This document shows, in pieces, positions 13,259 through 18,259 of a DNA stretch of 18,259 bases; within the stretch, counting starts at the first letter, position 1, and each line of letters opens with the position of its first letter. Position numbers and translations under genes: made by a program. Under the pieces are notes generated by a model. The model saw nothing but the letters and a program-made list of their open reading frames with translations. It had not been told where the DNA came from and ran no database searches. This stretch comes from Ruminococcus sp. UBA3800 (lineage in GTDB: Bacteria > Bacillota > Clostridia > Oscillospirales > Ruminococcaceae): the NCBI GenBank assembly GCA_002368715.1, contig DFEO01000099.1, forward strand, positions 1 to 18,259, written 5' to 3'.

Positions 13259-14940
13259 TCTCTTGTATACTTGCCGCCGTCAATGAGCTTCTTTTCAAAG
13301 TCATCATGAGGTATGGGTCTGCTGAACAAAAAGCCCTGTGCTATGCCGCATTTGATATCGGTAAGGAAATCCGCCTGGACCTTTGTTTCCACGCCCTCGG
13401 CAACAGCTTCAAGCTCCATATCCCGGAGCATATGTATTATGTCTCTCACAAAGATGCAGTCCTCGGTGTTGTCCTCATTTATGTTATCAATAAAAGACTT
13501 GTCCAGTTTGATAACATCAACAGGCAGTTTCTTTATAAGCATAAGTGAAGAATATCCCGTTCCGAAATCATCTATCGAGGTACTGATACCATATTCATGC
13601 ATTGCCGTCACGAAGTTTATCATAGCTTTTCTGTCAACGTATCCGGACATTTCAGTAAGCTCGATCTCCAGATACTTAGGGTCGATACCGTATTTCTCGA
13701 CAACAGTGATAACATTCTCTGCAAGATCAAAGTTTCGCATATGGTTCTTCGAGAAGTTGACCGACACCCTCACAGGTGTTATACCTCTTTCGCACCAATC
13801 CTTTATATCCTTGCACACTGTTTCCAGCACATAAAAGTCCAGAGTACACACCGTGCCGTCACTCTCAAACAGAGGGATAAATGTCATCGGCGGAACGATC
13901 TTGCCTTCTCTCTGCCACCTTACAAGCGCTTCACAGCCGCAAAGGGTATCATTTGAAAGATCGACCTTAGGCTGATAATAAACAACGAACTCACGGTTCT
14001 TTATGGCCTTCGGGAACATAAACGATATCTCTTTGTTCTTCATAGTGACTTCGAGCATACTGGGCTCGAACCACGCACAGTCACGCTGAAGTATGTTCTT
14101 AGCATAATTGAAAGCGGTAGAGATATTGTTCATAATATCCGACGGCGTTGCCTGAGGCGTAATGTTATAAAGACCAAGTCTTGCATTTATGGTGAAAGAA
14201 CGGATATGACTGTCTATCATCTTTGTTATCTTTACAGCACTAACGAACTTAATAAAGTCCTCAGCCTGCTCTTTATAAACAAGGCCGGCAAAATTATCAC
14301 CGCCAAGACGAGCTACCTTTCCGCCCTTGCCAAGATAATTAGACAACAAATGAACATATTCACGCAGTATCTCATCACCGTTTCTGGCTCCCGCCTGACG
14401 GTTTACGAACTTGAAGGTCTTGATATTAAGATAGAACGCTGTATAGTTTGACAAAAGTCCCATTTTTTTGAGCATACCGCAATATTGGATAAAGCCGTTA
14501 GAATTGCTCACGCCCGTAAGATCATCAGTAAGCCGCAGATGATTGGCTATGCCCGACATCTTGCCCTTTCCTGCAAGATTATAAAGCATAAACAAGAATA
14601 TCTCCAGCCTCTTTCTGTCATCAGCGTCCCAATGCTTGCCGGGGACCGGGAAAGCTGTAATAAAGCAAACGCCTTTGTCACTGGTCTCGATAACGAACTC
14701 ATAAGGGTCGTTCTCATAACCCAGCACAGAATCGAACAGCACAGCGTTCTCTTCCTTGCAGTTTTCATAGTCAGCTGATGCAGTTATATGATACTCAAGC
14801 CTTCCGATGAACATCTCATCCTTTATAGTGACAAAGTTGTCTCTCACGGTCGTAATGACATCCTCCTGAGAGCTGAAATTGCGTCTTATGGCTTTATAAA
14901 AACGCATAAAATTATCACTGATAAAAAAATTATCTTTCAT
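13255..14940 (-). CDS. GGDEF/EAL protein, probable c-di-GMP phosphodiesterase
   Basis: A 561-residue cytoplasmic protein. Residues 1-135 form a possible GAF-like sensory region of unknown ligand. A GGDEF domain follows (about 139-300) in which the signature is GGDNF (213-217); loss of the second acidic residue and of an RxxD inhibitory site predicts no cyclase activity. The EAL domain (about 310-555) keeps the catalytic set: Glu337 in EALVRW, Asn395 in SVNFS, Glu427 in ELTE, Asp457-Asp458 in DDFGTGYSSL, Lys478 in KLDKS, Glu515 in EGVET and Gln535 in the QGF segment. It should hydrolyse c-di-GMP, perhaps with GTP as GGDEF effector. The start at 14940 is chosen because AAGAGGT precedes it and because a promoter overlaps the longer in-frame start at 15000. 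There is no membrane segment. Confidence 0.9.
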   Translation of the reverse strand: MKDNFFISDNFMRFYKAIRRNFSSQEDVITTVRDNFVTIKDEMFIGRLEYHITASADYENCKEENAVLFDSVLGYENDPYEFVIETSDKGVCFITAFPVPGKHWDADDRKRLEIFLFMLYNLAGKGKMSGIANHLRLTDDLTGVSNSNGFIQYCGMLKKMGLLSNYTAFYLNIKTFKFVNRQAGARNGDEILREYVHLLSNYLGKGGKVARLGGDNFAGLVYKEQAEDFIKFVSAVKITKMIDSHIRSFTINARLGLYNITPQATPSDIMNNISTAFNYAKNILQRDCAWFEPSMLEVTMKNKEISFMFPKAIKNREFVVYYQPKVDLSNDTLCGCEALVRWQREGKIVPPMTFIPLFESDGTVCTLDFYVLETVCKDIKDWCERGITPVRVSVNFSKNHMRNFDLAENVITVVEKYGIDPKYLEIELTEMSGYVDRKAMINFVTAMHEYGISTSIDDFGTGYSSLMLIKKLPVDVIKLDKSFIDNINEDNTEDCIFVRDIIHMLRDMELEAVAEGVETKVQADFLTDIKCGIAQGFLFSRPIPHDDFEKKLIDGGKYTRE

Positions 14941-14990
14941 GATATGACCTCTTGCTGAATTTATATAGTTCTCATCACTATTCATATATA

Positions 14991-15019
14991 AATATAACAT
15001 TTTATCGGGCTTTTGTCAA
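14991..15019 (-). promoter_or_regulatory. Promoter of the GGDEF/EAL gene
   Basis: On the minus strand a consensus TTGACA (15019-15014), a 17-base spacer and TATATT (14996-14991). The transcript would begin near 14984, so in-frame ATGs at 15000 and 14985 are excluded or leaderless and the ATG at 14940 is the reasonable start. Confidence 0.8.
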
Positions 15020-15133
15020 TAAGTTGTTGTGAAAAAGTTCTACATTTTTATATTTTATTAACATTGTCCTGTGCTTTTCTTCCTGTTTAATATTTCACAA
15101 TATCACTGCAAAACAGCCGATATCAGCATAAAA

Positions 15134-15171
15134 GCAAAAAGGCAGCCTTCCCTTTTTCAGGGAAAGCCGCC
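15134..15171 (-). terminator. Terminator of the phosphofructokinase gene
   Basis: A 13-base-pair stem closing a five-base loop (15141-15171), fully paired on the minus strand with two G-U pairs that are mismatches on the plus strand, followed by TTTTTGCTTTT on the minus strand. It lies 8 bases past the stop codon. Confidence 0.9.
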
Positions 15172-15178
15172 CGAATAC

Positions 15179-16384
15179 TCAGCTTCTGATCTTATAATGA
15201 ACAGGCATACCGTTTTTCATAGCTATCTTGACCTCGCCCTGGATAAGGGGCAGAAAATATTTGATAGCATCGGGGCTTATATCGTTCTGCGCCGAATTTA
15301 TCCACTTTGGAGGGAAAAACTTCTCTTTGTTTGCGGTCAGATGCGCATCAACAGAAACTATGTCGATAACATAAGGCACATGGCTTATTCGCTTGAAGGA
15401 CATCATCTTGCCTGTTTCTCCTGAAAGGGCTGCTCTGACACCAGCGGCGCCTATGCACACAGCCTCGTCTATATCCGTCTTCGAGCAGATGTGCGATGAA
15501 CAACGCTGCATAACATTGAGCTCGACAGATCTGACCTTGCAGCCTATGCTCTCCTTGACTATCTGCTCCAGAGTCTTGCCTATGCCCGAAAGGTATTCGT
15601 GGCCAAAGTTGTCTATGACCCTGGGCTTATCCATATCACGCTTCAGGCGGACTCCCTCGGAAACAGCAATAACGAGCGCCTTGTGCTTTGCCATCATAGC
15701 CCTGACATCCTCAAGGAACTTCTCCTCGGTAAAGGGGCTCTCGGGCAGATAGATCAAGTGCGGAGCGATCTCATCATTCGCTCTGAGCACACAGGTCGAA
15801 GCAGTTAGCCAACCTGCATGGCGTCCCATTATCTCGATAATAGTCACTGACTCGATAGAATAGACCGAGCTGTCACGGATTATCTCCTGAACAGTTGCAG
15901 CAACATACTTTGCTGCCGAACCGAAGCCCGGGGTATGATCTGTCTCGGGAAGGTCGTTATCTATGGTCTTCGGTATACCTATGACCCTGATATCCGATCC
16001 CTGCTGTCCGAGATAGTCCGAAAGCTTTGCCACAGTATCCATGGAATCATTTCCGCCGATATAGAAAAATGCGCCGATACGGTGTTTTTCAAGACAGGAA
16101 AGTATACGCTCATAAACAGTGCTGTCCTCTTCGATATTGGGCAGCTTATACCTGCACGAGCCCAGAACTGTTGAGGGTGTCTGTCTCAGGAGCTCCATAT
16201 CCTCGTTGGTCTTGATGATCTGGCGAAGATTCACAAGGTCATCCTTGATGATACCCTCGATCCCGTTGATCGACCCAAAAACAGCATCGATCTCGGGAGT
16301 CTTGATAGCTTCCGAAAAAACACCGACCAGAGATGCGTTAATAGCGCAGGTCGGACCGCCTGACTGTGCAACAGCAATATTCAT
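15179..16384 (-). CDS. pfp: 6-phosphofructokinase, predicted pyrophosphate-dependent
   Basis: A 401-residue PFK-family enzyme that phosphorylates fructose 6-phosphate in glycolysis. The N-terminal AVAQSGGPTCAIN loop, GGNDSMDT (110-117), PKTIDNDL (138-145), TPGFGSAAKY and MGRHAGWLTAS (186-196) mark the family. At the two positions that separate phosphoryl donors (Gly104/Gly124 in E. coli ATP-PFK), this protein has Asp113 and Lys139, the Asp/Lys pair of PPi-dependent enzymes, so PPi is the likely donor and the reaction would be reversible. The residue before that Asp is Asn112, where most members have Asp. The ATG is preceded by GGAGAAAGAG. Monocistronic, with its own promoter and terminator. 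The donor is an inference; the family is certain. Confidence 0.9.
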   Translation of the reverse strand: MNIAVAQSGGPTCAINASLVGVFSEAIKTPEIDAVFGSINGIEGIIKDDLVNLRQIIKTNEDMELLRQTPSTVLGSCRYKLPNIEEDSTVYERILSCLEKHRIGAFFYIGGNDSMDTVAKLSDYLGQQGSDIRVIGIPKTIDNDLPETDHTPGFGSAAKYVAATVQEIIRDSSVYSIESVTIIEIMGRHAGWLTASTCVLRANDEIAPHLIYLPESPFTEEKFLEDVRAMMAKHKALVIAVSEGVRLKRDMDKPRVIDNFGHEYLSGIGKTLEQIVKESIGCKVRSVELNVMQRCSSHICSKTDIDEAVCIGAAGVRAALSGETGKMMSFKRISHVPYVIDIVSVDAHLTANKEKFFPPKWINSAQNDISPDAIKYFLPLIQGEVKIAMKNGMPVHYKIRS

Positions 16385-16437
16385 TTATCTCTTTCTCCGT
16401 TTCATATAAAAATGCGGTATTTATGCCTTACAAACTG

Positions 16438-16443
16438 ATTATA
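16438..16443 (-). promoter_or_regulatory. Extended -10 promoter of the phosphofructokinase gene
   Basis: On the minus strand TGCTATAAT gives an extended -10 element 54 bases before the phosphofructokinase ATG. The -35 region (TTTTAT at 17 bases) is poor, and upstream sequence is very A/T-rich, which could act as an UP element. Reasonable but less sure than the other promoters here. Confidence 0.6.
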
Positions 16444-16575
16444 GCACAGAAAAAAACAAAATAAAATAGATATTTTATGAAGCAGCACAACTTTATAAAT
16501 ATATTACAAAACAATAATATATTAACCGACCCTTGTTGGGGATAAACTACAAAGGCCGCCCGGCACATCTTAGAA

Positions 16576-16588
16576 AAAGCGCAGCTTT
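16576..16588 (-). terminator. Weak terminator-like hairpin after the rhodanese-E1 gene
   Basis: On the minus strand AAAGC-TGC-GCTTTTTC forms a 5-base-pair stem with a 3-base loop, then a short T-run, 30 bases past the stop codon. The stem is short, so the call is tentative. The rest of the gap (16444-16575) is A/T-rich apart from a small GC patch and holds no other feature I can support. Confidence 0.35.
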
Positions 16589-16618
16589 ACACCTTTTACT
16601 CCATTCTTGTTTTGTCGA

Positions 16619-17644
16619 TCAATGCATATTCTGACATATACTGCACCTTGAACTGATACCGCCAAATTTAGCAGTTCTTGTTTTCATGGTGAGCATATCG
16701 AAAATAAATATCTTATCTGTCAGGAGCTTGGCCGAAGAAGTGATGAATTTTATCGCTTCAAGTGCCTGGATACAGCCTATCATGCCTGCCGCTGCACCGA
16801 TGATGCCGTGGCTCTCACAGGTCTCACAGCCTGTGGGCGGTTCTTCAAAAATACATCTCAGGCAGGCTGTTTCGTGTGGAATGACCGTCATCACCTGTCC
16901 CTCAAAGCCGATAACACCACCGTAGCAGTAGGGCTTATCATAGCGCACACACAGATCATTCACCATAAATTTTGTTTCGGCAGTATCCGTGCAGTCTATC
17001 ACAAAGTCATACCCGTCAAGCAGCTTGGCGGCATTATCTGTACCGAAACGCTCAGGGTACGCCGTCACTTGTATCTTGTCATTGATACCGACCAGCGTAT
17101 TTTTCAGCGACTGCGCCTTATTCAAGCCTGTTTCACGATGAGCGACCTGCCTGTTCATGTTTGAAAGACACACCTCATCGTGGTCGATAATGCCTATCCT
17201 GCCAACACCTGCGGCAGCAAGGTACATTCCACAGGGACAGCCGAGCCCCCCTGCACCTATTATCAGCACTGCCGAATTTTTCAGCCTTAGCTGTCCGGTC
17301 AGGCCTATCTGCGCCAGTGTGATCTGCCTGTCGTAGCGTTCGAGCTCTTCCACATCAAACACATCGGACTGCTTCTTCAGCCACTGCATATAGCCACCTT
17401 TCAGGCTGTAAGCCCGAAAGCCGCATTTTCTGAAATAAGCCGCTGTTTGCAGACTTTCAATGCCGTATTGACAGTAGAATATCAGCCTTTTATCCTTTCC
17501 TGAACTGACATCATCATTTGCGAGGACAGCACCCTCGATATGTCCTTGCTCATAAGACGTTTCGCTTCTCATATCTATCAGAATATAACTCCCTTTTGGC
17601 AGTTTCAAAAATTCTTCGAGCGTTATTTCGATCTCATCATTCAT
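16619..17644 (-). CDS. Rhodanese-E1 fusion (ThiF/MoeB/HesA family)
   Basis: A 341-residue two-domain protein. Residues 1-92 are a rhodanese domain with Asp24-x-Arg26, His35 in GHIEGAV and the persulfide-forming Cys58 in FYCQYG. Residues 103-341 are an E1-like adenylyltransferase: GAGGLG (130-135), Asp154 and Asp156, NRQ (164-166), Lys176, DCTD (217-220), a possible catalytic Cys276 in the CESHGIIG stretch, and two Cys pairs (Cys261/264 and Cys334/337) for structural zinc. Such enzymes adenylate the C-terminal glycine of a ubiquitin-like sulfur carrier (ThiS, MoaD or similar) and help load sulfur. In MOCS3/MoeZ proteins the rhodanese follows the E1 domain, so this order is reversed. It overlaps the desulfurase gene by four bases (ATGA), and an AGAGGTG ribosome binding site is present. 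No carrier protein gene is visible, so the pathway is open. Confidence 0.9.
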   Translation of the reverse strand: MNDEIEITLEEFLKLPKGSYILIDMRSETSYEQGHIEGAVLANDDVSSGKDKRLIFYCQYGIESLQTAAYFRKCGFRAYSLKGGYMQWLKKQSDVFDVEELERYDRQITLAQIGLTGQLRLKNSAVLIIGAGGLGCPCGMYLAAAGVGRIGIIDHDEVCLSNMNRQVAHRETGLNKAQSLKNTLVGINDKIQVTAYPERFGTDNAAKLLDGYDFVIDCTDTAETKFMVNDLCVRYDKPYCYGGVIGFEGQVMTVIPHETACLRCIFEEPPTGCETCESHGIIGAAAGMIGCIQALEAIKFITSSAKLLTDKIFIFDMLTMKTRTAKFGGISSRCSICQNMH

Positions 17645-18259
17645 GATCGCACCTCTTGTTCCATGATATCACGCAACGCACTTAACAAGGCCTCAATATC
17701 ATGCTCCGTTGTCAGATGGCTAAGGCTTATCCGCCACGAGGACAGTGCCCGCTTGCGGTCGTGGGTGATCGCCATAACAGGTCTTGACGGTGTATTCGGC
17801 ACAGAGCACGCCGACTTTACCGAAATGCAGATGCCATTTTCATTGAGCAGTGCCTGCATTTTGCTGCCCTTGATACCCAAACTTGAAACGTTCAGAATAT
17901 GCGGCACGGCGCTGCCGGGGCTGTTGATGATAAGCCCCGGGATCTTGCTGATCTCGTCACGCAGAAAACGGTTTATGTTTGTAACATAGGAAAAGCGCTC
18001 CTCGAATTCACGATCTGCAATCTCCAGTGCCTTTGCCGCCGCAGCGACCGATGCAGTATCTGGTGTTCCGCTTCTGTATATGGTCGTGCTTGCACCGCCG
18101 TGTATCAGCGGTTCCAGCACTATCTCCTCACTCTTGTAAAGGATGCCGCTGCCTTTTAGTCCGTAGAATTTATGAGGGGCAAAAGAAGCCGTATCCGCCT
18201 GTGTCAGGTCAAGTTTTATTTTGCCGAGCAATAACTGCGTTCTTGAAAATTGGTTTAAC
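17641..18259 (-). CDS. Cysteine desulfurase, NifS/IscS family (partial, 5' end outside window)
   Basis: The C-terminal 205 codons of a PLP-dependent cysteine desulfurase; the frame stays open to the right edge, so no start is in view. Visible landmarks are the Schiff-base lysine in SFAPHKFYGLKGSG, the RSGTPD segment that aligns with the RSGT loop of IscS, and the catalytic cysteine in SVKSACSVPNTPSRP, where the persulfide forms. The region after the active-site Cys ends normally with an R-I-S-L-S strand and helix. The product would pass sulfur to the rhodanese Cys of the adjacent, overlapping gene. Compared with IscS the active-site loop looks short, as in the NifS-like group II enzymes, but I cannot be sure. 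Recorded as partial. Confidence 0.93.
   Translation of the reverse strand, partial: LNQFSRTQLLLGKIKLDLTQADTASFAPHKFYGLKGSGILYKSEEIVLEPLIHGGASTTIYRSGTPDTASVAAAAKALEIADREFEERFSYVTNINRFLRDEISKIPGLIINSPGSAVPHILNVSSLGIKGSKMQALLNENGICISVKSACSVPNTPSRPVMAITHDRKRALSSWRISLSHLTTEHDIEALLSALRDIMEQEVRS

Noticed and set aside
1..18259. Mobile elements, CRISPR arrays, tRNA or rRNA genes
   Set aside because: I found no transposase or integrase coding sequence, no regularly spaced direct repeats and no cloverleaf-like or rRNA-like segment on either strand.

Overview
The window looks like a chromosomal housekeeping segment of a low-to-medium GC Firmicute of class Clostridia, probably a Ruminococcus-like member of the Oscillospiraceae. 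This is judged from the recJ-rel-MBL-hemZ gene order, the AGGAGG-type ribosome binding sites, TTGnnn-N17-TATAAT promoters, an acetyl-type MetA, a PPi-type phosphofructokinase and a GGDEF/EAL protein. The genus is an inference from protein flavour, not a database result. Genes are dense and no gap without a gene reaches 300 bases. I see no insertion sequence, prophage, CRISPR array, tRNA or rRNA.

Region 1 (1-8727, all leftward) reads as one long operon driven by a strong promoter at about 8772-8800. In transcription order it holds recJ (single-strand exonuclease), rel (bifunctional (p)ppGpp enzyme), a glyoxalase-II-like MBL hydrolase, hemZ (radical SAM), rlmD/rumA-type rRNA m5U methyltransferase, two tandem paralogous small proteins of unknown function, and the start of a TfoX N-terminal-domain protein that runs off the left edge. 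Spacings are 36 bases or less and two junctions overlap.

Region 2 (8728-12263): a TrmH/SpoU-family RNA methyltransferase is transcribed rightward, divergent from recJ. A shared bidirectional terminator separates it from a leftward, unrecognised HEXXH-containing putative metallopeptidase and glyA. A hairpin lies between glyA and the peptidase gene. glyA and rightward metA are divergent, and between their two good promoters lies an isolated GC-rich inverted-repeat block that I cannot name.

Region 3 (12264-18259): metA (Glu111, hence predicted homoserine O-acetyltransferase) runs rightward into a bidirectional terminator. Then come leftward genes: a GGDEF/EAL protein with a degenerate GGDEF and an intact EAL (likely c-di-GMP phosphodiesterase), a predicted PPi-dependent phosphofructokinase with its own terminator, and a translationally coupled pair made of a cysteine desulfurase (cut by the right edge) and a rhodanese-E1 (ThiF/MoeB-like) fusion in unusual domain order.

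Themes: stringent response, DNA repair and RNA modification in the first operon; one-carbon and methionine supply at the glyA/metA divergon; second-messenger signalling, glycolysis and sulfur transfer at the right. The least explained items are the tandem small-protein pair, the HEXXH protein, the rhodanese-E1/desulfurase pair and the GC-rich block.
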